Under the pieces are notes generated by a model. The model worked only from the letters and a program-made list of their open reading frames with translations, searched no databases and was not told the DNA's origin. From the NCBI GenBank assembly GCA_003313425.1, contig NHZP01000060.1:124001-188000 (forward strand): a DNA stretch of 64,000 nt, read 5' to 3'. How positions within the stretch are numbered: position 1 is the stretch's first letter; each line of letters starts with the position of its first letter. This DNA comes from Pseudopyrenochaeta lycopersici (Eukaryota; Ascomycota; Dothideomycetes; Pleosporales; Pseudopyrenochaetaceae). The translations under genes and the position numbers were made by a program. Positions 49,296-59,487 of the stretch are shown here, in pieces.

Positions 49296-50372
49296 CTAAG
49301 ACTTTCCGTACAGCCGCCTTGGATTCCTAACCATGATCAAATCCCACTCTTCATACGTAAGCCAGCTCTTCAAGCTTCTCAACCAGGCTTCGTCGTCAAT
49401 ATTCAAAAACGGCGTCTCCTTCAAGGCCTCCTCATGGTTTCTAACTTTCATCCTCGGTGTATGTGGCCAGTCGCTTCCCCATAAAATCCTTCGTGGGTTC
49501 GCTTTAACCATGGCCTTGACGATGGGTTGAACATCGGGATAGTCAGGTGCCATGTCACTAATGCGATAGGGTGCACTGATCTTCACATACAACGCTCCAG
49601 AATGCATCAAAGAAATCACATCTTTGAATCCGGGTTGCGTGGTAACGTCGGCTTTGTATTCTTCGGGCTGCATAGATGCCGCCTTTAGTAGTGCGAAATG
49701 ATCGGTTACAAGCGGAATGCCTGCATCTGATATATCTTTGACCAAGTCACTCAGTTTTCCCCAGAATTCTGGATGAATATGAGTAAATGCCATACTCCAT
49801 CCAGGGCAATGCTTCTTCAAGACTGCAGCGTGGGCTCGCAGCGCGATCTTCTGAAGCTCGACGTCGTGCATCGCGCCGTATTTGTACAAATTTACGCGTA
49901 TTCCACGAATACCTGCCTCGTGCATTGATTTTAATTCTGTAGGTGTCACGGTGGAGGGGCTGATGACACCAATGGCTAATGTTCGTGATCGGTCTAATTC
50001 AGGGATGAAAGCCTTCAAGGATGTGCAGTCATCGCCGTACGAAAGCCCTTGGGTGATCACAGAGTGTGTGAGACCCAAGTGAGCCTTGAAGCCTAGAAAT
50101 TGGTCAATGGAGGCCGCTGGTGGTGTCAAATGTCGGTCTGCTGCATATTTGAACCTTTGAGCTAGAGCGAACGGTCAACGTCTGAGCGCCTTGAGGTAGC
50201 ACTGCCACTCACGCTCGAAGATGTGGTGATGTACATCCCACCCTCCATTTGGGAAAAGAGGTTGGAACTGTTGGATGGCTTCGGCTTGGTTTTCATTGGT
50301 CTGTTTGGCCGCTACATCTTTGAATGTGATCGTGTTCGCCGCGGGAATATGTGTATAAATCTTGGTGGCCAT
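49296..50372 (-). CDS. Amidohydrolase, 2-pyrone-4,6-dicarboxylate lactonase (LigI)-like
   Basis: TIM-barrel metal-dependent hydrolase of the COG3618/LigI group. LigI opens 2-pyrone-4,6-dicarboxylate (PDC) to oxalomesaconate in protocatechuate-4,5-cleavage. Exons 50372-50213 and 50161-49296 (51-nt intron) give 341 aa. Landmarks: GGWDVHHHIFEPQRFKYAAD across the splice (strand-1 His pair, ~residue 48), an early HLGLTHSVITQ, HEAG-I-RGIRVN, IPLVTDHF, KISAPYRIS, and RILWGSDWPHT with the strand-8 Asp. These line up with bacterial LigI in order. No signal or mitochondrial peptide is evident. It is divergent from the tricarboxylate-carrier gene, sharing a 470-nt promoter. Other fungal members act on different lactones, so PDC is the leading but unproven substrate. 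Confidence 0.82.
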
Positions 50373-50842
50373 TCTCTGCAAGTTTTCAAAAAGGCCTTAG
50401 GGGTTCTCGTAAATCAAGATTCGTGAAGATGGTGACCAAGTACACTAAATCACTATGCAGAGTATTTTAAGAGCAAAATTGGATAATCAATCGTGACTAG
50501 CCTGAGAGAATGCATCCGGCCGAATCTTGGCGCAACTGGAGTGCTCCATCCTTGCTGCCGAATACACAAGGAATTCTCCCGATGCGAAGGCCACCGAAAG
50601 CGGCGTCTCTAAAATTGCAAGATCATGACTAGAGCAACCAGAAAGAGATTGAGACCTACGCCGAGAAGGGCTAGAAATGTTATGGAAGATGGAGTTGTCC
50701 GGCTTGAAGAAACGCGAATGACGAGGATCGAAAATAGACTTCGAGTCCAGTACTCAAGAGAACGGCTATGTAGTCATGACCAGCCAGCTCGCTTCATAAG
50801 AATATCAGTCATTAGATATCAAAATTACCGTTGCGCCAAGCA
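50373..50842. promoter_or_regulatory. Divergent promoter, amidohydrolase / tricarboxylate carrier
   Basis: 470 nt shared between two cluster genes. It contains several CGG/CCG triplets (ATCCGGCCGAA near 50515; GTCCGGC near 50698) and a small palindrome TGGAG-TG-CTCCA at 50537-50548. No site identical to the other cluster promoters was found by eye. Confidence 0.4.
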
Positions 50843-51838
50843 ATGTCTTTGAATTCTTCTAACGCAACGCCATTCCAGTCAATCTTTGCTGGGGGAACTG
50901 CCGGCGGGATTGAAGCCATCACCACTGTATATATACTCCCGGATAACACTCTATTGGCAATAACCGTGTCTAGTATCCGACAGAATTTGTCAAAACGCGG
51001 CAACAGCTCCTCCGGGGTACAGCCAACACACAAACAGCCTTTCGCATCCTGACGTCGACTGTAAAGCAGGATGGTATTAGAGGTTTATACACGGGCGCGG
51101 CCGCTTTTTGCTTTTCAAATGCATCAAAATCGGGCATCCGATTCTTAACTTTTGACTATGCACGCAGACACATGCCAATTAATGCAGCCGGCCAGACGAC
51201 AGTGGCAGGAAATCTACTAGCTGGATTGTGCGCCGGTGTTGTAGAGAGCGTAGCGGTCCTCACACCTGGCGAGAATTTGAAAACAAGATTGATCGACGAC
51301 CGCGCGGGCGGGCAAATGTATCGTTCGGCAACGCATGCTATCCGCACAACCGTGGCATCCGAAGGAGTTTCCAGCTTGTTCAGAGGTGTATGGCCAGTCA
51401 CACTAAAACAGTCTAGCAATGCAATGGTGCGGTTCAGCAGCTACAGCTACTTGTCAAACGCTCTACAGCCAGTGCTGGGAGCTGCAACGAGTGTAGTAGC
51501 GGGGGCTATAGCAGGGATAATTACCGTGTACTGCACGATGCCTTTTGACAATATCAAAACACAGTTGCAGAGCCTCGAAGGGACGCGCATGTATAGCGGA
51601 TCATTAGACTGTGCAAGGAAATTGGTGCAGAGAAGTGGCGTCAAGCAGCTTTGGATAGGCACGGCTCCGCGGCTTATCCGTCTGAGTGTAAGTGATTTTT
51701 ATAGCTAGTGAGGAGTGGGCTGATGAGGAACAGATTTCGGGCGCCACCTCGTTCACAGTGTATGAACAGGTTGTGCGGTGGATGAACTCAATGGCGCGAC
51801 CGTCTGAGTTGAGCGTGAGCAAAGTCAACGTCATGTGA
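50843..51838 (+). CDS. CTP1: Mitochondrial tricarboxylate (citrate) carrier
   Basis: Inner-membrane carrier of the SLC25A1/Ctp1 group exchanging citrate and related tricarboxylates. Exons 50843-50926, 50974-51687 and 51734-51838 (introns 47 and 46 nt) give 300 aa. Three mitochondrial-carrier repeats are visible, each with the signature: YPTEFVKTRQQ (formed across the first splice), TPGENLKTRLID and MPFDNIKTQLQS. IFAGGTAGGIEA opens repeat 1 and GNLLAGLCAGVVESVAV repeat 2. The C-terminus runs SFTVYEQVVRWM. As fungi already have a housekeeping citrate carrier, this copy inside a cluster is probably a dedicated paralogue that brings a tricarboxylate intermediate to, or from, the mitochondrial aconitase paralogue 4 kb away. 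Confidence 0.9.
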
Positions 51839-52057
51839 CAATCACGATGTATCTGTATAGGTGTCTTCTTTAATGCTTTTGGAATACAATAATTGATTTG
51901 GGGCGTTATGTCTATGCTTGTGATCTGTGTTTATAACTGGGGTTAACCCCCGGTTGCACGTGCGTCCGTTCCTACAGTAGCTTGAATGTCGCTGAGGCAT
52001 GTCTCGGCCCCTCCGTTGCGCATCCAACCATGACGAGTTGAACGTTCACTATCCGCA

Positions 52058-54671
52058 ATGAGCACCAAGGTCCGCATTGCCTGCCGTAGGTGTCGTATAA
52101 AGAGGATCAAAGTACATAGTCATCTAGAGATATATCGGGCCAATGCTGACGTTTTGCCCAGTGTGACGGCGGCGTTCCTGCATGCAGTCACTGCCAGAAA
52201 GCTGGCGAGCCGTGCATCGATGTTGATGGCCGCAACAAAACAATTTCCATCCCGCGCGACTTTGCAGCAAGCGCCCGTGCGCGCATTGAGTGGTTAGAAC
52301 AGCATGTGAGCAGGCTGTCACCCGAGTTCAACCTCCATGATGGACCCGAGGTCGACTTCAGCTTTTTAGACGCAGTCAAGAATGCGTCCTCATTGATCGC
52401 TCAAGACCAACCCGGCCGTGAGCCTCTGCACAACGCTCCACCAGCTTCAAGCAAGCGCACCTATTCGTCAATATCAGAGCCCGCAACACAAGAGCCTTTC
52501 GCTGATGAAGCCCGCTCAGTCGCCCTCGATCTAGGATTGCTCACATTGAACTCCGACTCGAGGCATGCGCACTACCTCGGAACATCTTCTGGGCGACTTT
52601 TTACCTCTCTAATCGGCGTCGCATCTCCAGAAGCGTCAAATCAAAGCAGGGAAAGCAGAAGGCCAGGCCAAGTGTCCTTCTCCAATCCGGGCAAGACGGG
52701 TCCGTTCGCGCATGCGAAACATACTAGAGATTCGTGTCGTGCACTCTATGAGTCTCTTCAGAAGAGCTTACCGTCAGAAGAGGATGCCCGAATTTTACTC
52801 GACGTCTATTTCCGCAATATTCATGTCGATCATCCATTTCTGCATCCCGAGTCGTTGATCAACGCGGTCGACGCTTTGTATCAATGCGCTGCGTCCGACT
52901 CAACCACAGAAATAGGCCACAATGGATGGGTGAACAGTGTCCGACAGTTTTCATATAACGGAGAATGGGGCGAGTCGAGAAACAGCTACTCTACACCTAT
53001 ATCAGTCTACACTGCAACTTTCCATGTTTTTATGGTCTTCACGCTTGCCGCCACGGTTAGGATGCGGCAAAGAACCTATGACTTTGCACCCGACCAATTC
53101 TATCGAGTCGCCATGTCCGCCGGCCAGCATTGCTTCTCTAATACATCTTTTGCTAGCCTCCAGGCAACACTGCTTTTGGCCGTCTATAGCCTTCTTAGTC
53201 CAGCAGAACTCAATATTTGGACGCTCATCTACGCTGCAATGGCGCATTGCATCGACCTTGGCCTGCACAGGACACCAAATGCAGACAGGGGACTCTCCCA
53301 GGCAGCCATACTCATGCGCAAGATGCTGTTCTTTAGCGTATATCATCTCGATAGGTATGTCGCATTCTATCTTTCACCTCAAAACAATACAATGAACGGA
53401 GCAACACGGAGAAGCTTGCGCTCCCGAGCTAGCGACGAATCAGTCCGACAATCGACTGTACGCCAATTCGCTGCAGTTGGAGTAGGATAATACTTTACAG
53501 AGGCTATCAGGGTGTCTTCAGTTCTGGCGCTTATGATTGTCATAGATCTATCGCAGCCATTCAAGGTCGCCCGCTTGGCATTAGAGATGAGACGTTTGAT
53601 CTCCAGCTTCCGACCGTCGAAGATGTCCAAGCTGACGTGATGAGCTTACAAGGCAAACCATTTGCGCCAGAAACATCACTCGCTAGCCTTGCATTTGCAA
53701 TTCACCGCTTTAGACTAGACCCTATCATCTCCGAGATTAAGCTACTGTTCTATCACTTGCCTTCGCAGATTAATGCTTATGCATGGCCAGTCAACCACGA
53801 ATCGTCGCAGTCGGTAATTCAAAGGAAGCTTGGAGATTGGCGCCACAATCTACTGTCCATTACTAGCGCATTGCCGTCAGGATCTGAGCACGATCAACTC
53901 GAATATCGGAGGTACGAGCTGAAATTGACCAGCCAGTACTTTGCAGCCATGATTCTCTTATATCAGCCCTCACAGAACATTCCGCGACCCAGTGAACAGT
54001 CACTTCTAATATGCTACCAGTGTGCTGCGAGCCGTCTCAACGCGTACAACGACCTGTACTACGCCGAGGGCTTCTATCAAAGCTGGAGGAGTGTTCAAGG
54101 TATTTTTTCTTCCGGAGCTACAATGATCTACTGTTTATGGACGTCGTCATTGGTCCGGAATACAATTACGACTGCTGAAACTATCCGAGACCTGAGAACA
54201 TGTACAAACCTACTTAGCGTAGGTGGTGAATGGTGGCCATCAGTGAAAAAAGGAAAGGAGAGCTTCGCACGGGCTATGGATGCCCTTCTCAGGAAACTGG
54301 AGTCCACCCACCACAAAGAACATCATGGCCAACCACAAGATAGACAGCCGCCAATTCGCCGAAGCCGCGTTGATTCTGAACCACAAAGTGACGCACCCTT
54401 TCCGCAAATCAGTACAGCTTTTGGAACAGAACCCGTCGCACATGACGTGCACAACATCTTCCAAGACGCACTATATACCACACAACTTCCTCAAATGTCA
54501 TCCGAGTTCACGTCGACTGATTGGACAATTCTAGATGACCCTGCATTTCATCATGCTTCCCAGGCTTTCCAGGGAGAAATTCCCAATTCTGCAACAGATG
54601 CGAAAGACTCCACAGTTGAGGACTTCATAGCTGAGTTTTTGAGCAATGATACAGCCTGGTACCCCTTTTGA
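52058..54671 (+). CDS. Zn2Cys6 transcription factor
   Basis: Fungal binuclear-cluster regulator, 790 aa, exons 52058-52111, 52162-53354 and 53546-54671. The Zn2Cys6 motif is split by intron 1: ACRRCRIKRIK then CDGGVPACSHCQKAGEPC, giving the six Cys in C-x2-C-x6-C-x5-C-x2-C-x6-C order. A linker and a short ARARIEWLEQHV coiled-coil dimerisation element follow. The middle-homology region (Fungal_trans) runs about residues 200-480 (LLDVYFRNIHVDHPFLHPES; SVYHLDR joined to SIAAIQGRPLGIRDETFDLQ). Intron 2 is 191 nt, two to four times longer than others here. The acidic C-terminus (STVEDFIAEFL) may activate. It sits in the middle of the proposed cluster and is its likely pathway regulator; CGG inverted repeats occur in two cluster promoters. 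Confidence 0.9.
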
Positions 54672-54678
54672 TTAACTG

Positions 54679-55434
54679 TTACCGCCGCAATTTTGCAATA
54701 GTGGGCCCTATATCCTCGCCATTCTCGAGGCATTTTCTAGTCGCCTCATCGATATTCCACCTCGACTCGCAGAGTTTAGCGCACTCTTCAACCAATCCCA
54801 AAGGTATTACGACTACACCGTCAGTATCTCCCATGATTATGTCACCTGGTTCAATCTTTACTTCCGCATTCTCAAGCTCCGTAATACGATAAGAGACGGG
54901 CACGTCGAGTTCGGATGAGCGTGTGAAGTTGTTGGAGCCGAGAATGCTTATTCCACGAGCGAAGAGGCCCATTCCCATTGCCCGGTGTTCCTCGATATCC
55001 CGAAAACGACCATCAATGACCACCCCAGCCGCGCCAGCGTTCTGTGCACGAGTGCTCATCAGCCCACCCCAGCACGCTGATATGTAGCCTCGTGGCTGTG
55101 AGACAAAGACAATGCTTCCCGACGGTATTGCATCTGCAAAGTGCTTCAGAGGCTTCGGCGAAGCTGTATCATCGGCTGCGACCATGCGGACAGTGAATGC
55201 GGGACCGAATATCTTGGATCGTCGCGTGCTCTCTGACGGTGAAAACATGTTCAATCCCGAAAGGTAGCCGCCATGACGCACATTGAGCCGTATTAACGCG
55301 TCACCAACCTACTTCTGTTAGCTCTTCCATGCTCTCCAGCGTTTGTTACAGCGATAAAGTTTTTGATGACTCACATCGCATGTCGAAAAGCGTCGGAGAG
55401 CCGCCAATACTGGTTGCGTTACGGTTCGGGACAT
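54679..55434 (-). CDS. RraA-fold aldolase (CHA/HMG aldolase, LigK-like)
   Basis: RraA-like family member, 229 aa, exons 55434-55375 and 55308-54679 (66-nt intron). In Proteobacteria this fold includes 4-hydroxy-4-methyl-2-oxoglutarate/4-carboxy-4-hydroxy-2-oxoadipate (CHA) aldolase LigK, which splits CHA to pyruvate and oxaloacetate. Landmarks: FSTCDVGDALIRL across the splice; GPAFTVRMV; GSIVFVSQPRGYISACWGGL; AGAAGVVIDGRFRDIEEH, carrying the G-x6-D-G-x-x-R-D block whose Arg and Asp bind substrate and metal; and GDIIMGDTDGVVVIP. No targeting peptide is obvious. Its stop is only 8 nt from the stop of the convergent regulator gene, and it is divergent from the aconitase paralogue. In this context an aldolase role is more likely than RNase-E inhibition. 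Confidence 0.85.
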
Positions 55435-55744
55435 TTTGGCAAGTTGGCGACGTGTTGCTTGAGCGCAAACAAGGTTAAGTAATAATTTATTCAGCTCTTT
55501 CCTTCCATGCACCAAGTGCATGTAAAAAACTAGGGCACCGCCGGAAACCTAAGGAGCGTGTGGGTTCGTTCGAATCATTTTCTAGACTAAAGGAGCATTC
55601 CATCCTGGCACCGGTGTAGTCCGGTGGCGTTCGCTATCCCAAAAGCGTTAGTATAAACGACCAGACAATATGTTACTTATCTTCGTTCTTCAAACTATTG
55701 CGCCATGTAATTGAGACAGTTCATTGAGCTTATACTGTACAGCG
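55435..55744. promoter_or_regulatory. Divergent promoter, RraA aldolase / aconitase paralogue
   Basis: 310 nt between two divergent cluster genes. It contains the inverted repeat described at 55609-55626 and a further CCGG at about 55541. No gene. Confidence 0.5.
55609..55626. promoter_or_regulatory. CGG-N6-CCG inverted repeat
   Basis: CACCGG TGTAGT CCGGTG: a perfect 6-bp inverted repeat around a 6-nt spacer, containing CGG-N6-CCG, the spacing bound by Ppr1-type Zn2Cys6 dimers. It lies 119 nt upstream of the aconitase-paralogue ATG and 175 nt from the aldolase ATG, so one site could control both. Binding by the cluster regulator is inferred only. Confidence 0.5.
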
Positions 55745-58147
55745 ATGTTCGCTGCCAAATCTTGGGTGCATGCAGCACGCGATTTTTTTATTCAACGCCG
55801 TCGACCTGGGCAATTTAGAAATTTCGCGTCGATTGCACCTCGAATACCGATCAGTCCTCTTGACCAAGACACAATTCTCGAATATGACCGCCAAATCACC
55901 CAACTCCAGACAGTCAGGCACGGCTCACAACGACCATTGACGCTAACAGAAAAAATCTTATACAGCCATCTGTATGCATCCCCGGAACACGAATGGTCTG
56001 TAAGCAATATACGGCGCGGCGAAACCCTACTCCAACTTCGACCTGATCGAGTAGCATGTCATGATGCGACGGCGACGATGGCTTTGTTGCAATTCATCAG
56101 TGCAGGCTTACCAAAAGTCCAACTCCCGACGACAGTACACAGCGACCATCTCGTTGTTTCGCGGAATGGCGCTGAAGAAGATTTGAAGCGCGGAAGTCAA
56201 GAGAATCGTGAGGTGTATGCTTTTCTCAGCAGTGCGGCTAAGAAGTACGGCATTGGCTGGTGGAAACCTGGTGCAGGCATCATTCATACTACCATTTTTG
56301 AAAACTATGCTTTCCCTGGCGGCTTGATTATCGGAACCGACTCCCACACGCCAAATGCTGGTGGCATGGGGATGATGGGAATTGGTGTCGGTGGCTCTGA
56401 TGCAGTTGATGCAATGGCCGGTATGCCCTGGGAAATTCTGTGCCCAAAAGTGCTGGGTGTGCGACTTAAGGGCCAGCTCAATGGCTGGGCATCAACTAAA
56501 GACATCATCTGCAAACTTGCAGGTATGCTCACGGTGTCTGGGGGGAAAGGGAAGGTAATTGAATTTTTTGGGCCCGGAACGGAGACACTAGGTGCCACCG
56601 CTATGGCCACTGTGTGTAATATGTCAGCAGAGATCGGGTCAACGTCTTGCATCTTTCCCTTCTCAGAGCCAATGGCAAGATATTTGTCTGCAACGAAGCG
56701 AGCAGGCATTGCGAGCCTTGCGAATGGATACAAGGATGCCCTGTTGACTGCCGATGCCGGCTCTGAGCAGCACTACGATGATGTTATCGAAATTGATCTG
56801 GACACGCTCGAGCCCCACATCAATGGACCTTTCACACCTGATCTCTCACATCCTCTGTCACAAATCAAAGATGCCATATCGAATAGTGACTGGCCGGTTG
56901 AGATCAGTCACGCAATGGTAGGCAGTTGTACGAACAGCTCATACGAAGACCTCCACAAAACTTCACAGCTTATCACCCAAGCCGCATCAGCCGGAATCTC
57001 ACATTTCAAGACCCCATTTTTGATCTCACCCGGCAGCGAAGATATCCGCGCAACAGCAGAGGCTGAAGGACTCCTGCAAACTTTGCGCAATGCCGGCGCT
57101 GTGGTGTTGAGCAATACCTGTGGCCCATGTGTGGGCCAATGGGATCGCACCGATGTCGACGTAAAAGGCCGGGAACGAAACACAGTAGTGTCAAGCTTCA
57201 ATCGGAACTTTGTTGCACGCCATGACGGGAATCCAGAGACTTGTTCTTTTGTTACATCCCCAGAGATGGTGACTGCCTTTGCATATTCTGGCCGAATTGA
57301 CTTTAACCCTTTGACTGACTCTGTTCCAATCAAGGGATCAACGAAAGGATTTCGGTTCACCGCGCCAACGACTGAAGAGCTTCCCACTGAGTTTGTGGCT
57401 GGCAAAGACCTTTACCAAGCTCCTACACATAACGCTCAGCTTTCTATTGATATTAACTCCTCTTCCGACCGCCTGCAGCTCCTCGAACCATTCAAGGCTT
57501 GGTCACCCGCCGCAGCGAATAATATGCCTATCCTAGTTAAAGTGAAGGGGAAATGCACCACTGACCACATTTCGCCTGCAGGACCGTGGTACAAATACCG
57601 TGGTCATCTCGAGAACATTAGCAACAACATGCTCTTAGCAGCCTCAAACGCCTTCCTTCCGTCAGAATCCAGGCTTCTTGGCCACACTATCCATCCATTA
57701 ACATCTCAAACTGGACTTATCCACGAGGTTGCACGCAACCTAAGGGATCGACAGACGAAGTGGTGCATCATCGGCGACTGGAATTATGGTGAAGGGTCTT
57801 CGCGCGAGCATGCAGCACTTGAGCCACGATACCTTGGTGGCATTGCAATCATTGCGCGCTCATTTGCCCGAATTCACGAGACAAACCTGAAGAAACAGGG
57901 GATGTTGCCGCTGACATTCGCGCACCCAGAGCATTATGATCATATCCAACTGGGCGATCGCATCACTTTGCAGGGCGTCGAGGAAGGCGAATTGCAACCT
58001 GGAAAGCAGGCAACAATGCGCATCACAAGAATAGATGGAGAAGCGTGGGAGGCACCACTGAATCATAGCTACAGTGACAGGCAGATAAAGTGGCTCAGGG
58101 CAGGTAGTGCGTTGAATTACATCAGGACAACAATATTAGAAAAGTAG
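55745..58147 (+). CDS. Aconitase-family hydratase, mitochondrial-type paralogue
   Basis: Intronless 800-aa [4Fe-4S] hydro-lyase of the aconitase family. The start at 55745 gives an amphipathic, Arg-rich leader (MFAAKSWVHAARDFFIQRRR) typical of mitochondrial import; an upstream in-frame TTG is ignored. Landmarks: RPLTLTEKILYSHL, LRPDRVACHDATATMALLQF, GGLIIGTDSHTPNAGGMGM, the cluster ligands in VGSCTNSSYED (Cys395) and NTCGPCVGQW (Cys459 and Cys462), and the swivelling domain with GDWNYGEGSSREHAALEPR. All catalytic blocks are present, so it should be active. Unlike typical TCA aconitase genes it is intronless, clustered and has diverged stretches (for example FAYSGRIDFNPLTDSVPIKG), suggesting a specialised substrate. 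In this cluster, hydration of oxalomesaconate, also an unsaturated tricarboxylate, is an attractive hypothesis. Confidence 0.9.
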   Translation: MFAAKSWVHAARDFFIQRRRPGQFRNFASIAPRIPISPLDQDTILEYDRQITQLQTVRHGSQRPLTLTEKILYSHLYASPEHEWSVSNIRRGETLLQLRPDRVACHDATATMALLQFISAGLPKVQLPTTVHSDHLVVSRNGAEEDLKRGSQENREVYAFLSSAAKKYGIGWWKPGAGIIHTTIFENYAFPGGLIIGTDSHTPNAGGMGMMGIGVGGSDAVDAMAGMPWEILCPKVLGVRLKGQLNGWASTKDIICKLAGMLTVSGGKGKVIEFFGPGTETLGATAMATVCNMSAEIGSTSCIFPFSEPMARYLSATKRAGIASLANGYKDALLTADAGSEQHYDDVIEIDLDTLEPHINGPFTPDLSHPLSQIKDAISNSDWPVEISHAMVGSCTNSSYEDLHKTSQLITQAASAGISHFKTPFLISPGSEDIRATAEAEGLLQTLRNAGAVVLSNTCGPCVGQWDRTDVDVKGRERNTVVSSFNRNFVARHDGNPETCSFVTSPEMVTAFAYSGRIDFNPLTDSVPIKGSTKGFRFTAPTTEELPTEFVAGKDLYQAPTHNAQLSIDINSSSDRLQLLEPFKAWSPAAANNMPILVKVKGKCTTDHISPAGPWYKYRGHLENISNNMLLAASNAFLPSESRLLGHTIHPLTSQTGLIHEVARNLRDRQTKWCIIGDWNYGEGSSREHAALEPRYLGGIAIIARSFARIHETNLKKQGMLPLTFAHPEHYDHIQLGDRITLQGVEEGELQPGKQATMRITRIDGEAWEAPLNHSYSDRQIKWLRAGSALNYIRTTILEK

Positions 58148-59487
58148 GCTTCGGCACTTTTGAAGAAGCTGCTTTGATGAGGGACCTCTCTCAGTTTATG
58201 CTACGCTGCTACTCATCCTCCATATATTTAATCAATTAGCTGTTTTTGTCTTCCTACCACTTGAATAACTTGGAATCTTTGGATCAAGAACTTCTTGCTA
58301 ACTAGGACTCAAAGTGGTGAGTTTACGCTCATGGGTAGATGGTATGGAACTTTTTGGCAGGCTACTTTTCGAAACTAACACGAAACCAACTAGATTAGAT
58401 CTTCAAAATTCCGGTTTCCTCCATAACCACTAGTAGTTACAGCTAGCGGAGCACAAGTTGACAAGTATTGCTAGCCTTTAGTTGAGCGTTGATGCGTAGG
58501 ATTTGATGCTTAGCAGCAATGACGGTCTGGATTCCAGTCTTGAGTAGTCACCTCGTTTCGAGGATCAACCACCAGGATGCTTGACTTGCGATATATATTA
58601 AAATAAGCATGATACTTATATGCAGCACATTCCTTACCAGAATCCAGGACGATTTTTCACGCCCCGAAAATTAGTGCAATCGAATCGGCTCGGACAGAGA
58701 GCTCTGTGGAAAGCCAGGACAGATGAAGAAGTGTCGCAAGACGTACTTCTATCCTCTGTTCGTCATCTCATGAGTTTGTTATTCCAATATAGTTGAGTCT
58801 CGCATAGTACCTTCAGCAATTAACCAGGATCTGCGCTTCTCCAGCCTTAAGCTTAAGTATTCGTCCCTAATTGGCTTATACACACGACCTGGTAGCTTGC
58901 GAATGGAACAGATGGTATTCTTCGGCCCGAAAGATATTGCACACAAGCAGGGTATGGTTATGCGAAAAATGCCTAGCGTGTAACGAAGTAATTCTGGGGG
59001 GTAATATAACGGCATTAGTATTTCGATTTTAGTATTATATTCGCACTTGTACGTGGTCCGCGTCGAGGCCCATATCGAAATGGAATTAAATATGTGTGAA
59101 AACGTACGGGTTTCAAAGTGGTATGATGCTGTAGGTCAGAGGATGCATACAAGACGGAGATCGCTGGGATGCGTCAAATATTAGCGAGCTGAAAGCTAGG
59201 TTTGGAAGACATACTGCATAAGAAGGCGACGTCACGGCTATGCTACGCCGAATGAACATTTGTAGTTGTTGGCAACATGTCAGAGTCCGCAGGGGTAACC
59301 CAGTACCACTTTTACGATGTGACCATGACGGCCGGTGCAAGGCTCGGTAAACAGGTAATGTTGGCGACACGCTAGACGCGCGCCACCACGACATCCTTGA
59401 AATGACGTAGCCACATCAACACTTGCCTTTTGAACTCATACCGACCTCAGACGCTCACAACGTTCCACAGTACCAGCATCTACCAAA
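58148..59487. other. Gene-empty AT-rich region
   Basis: 1.34 kb after the cluster. It is AT-rich. A 78-codon minus-strand open frame (58779-59015) and another at 59113-59394 have no recognisable family. Nothing else assigned. Confidence 0.45.

Noticed and set aside
55555..55585. Possible tRNA B-box (GTTCGAATC) near 55568
   Set aside because: No A-box, no acceptor stem and no cloverleaf can be drawn around it.
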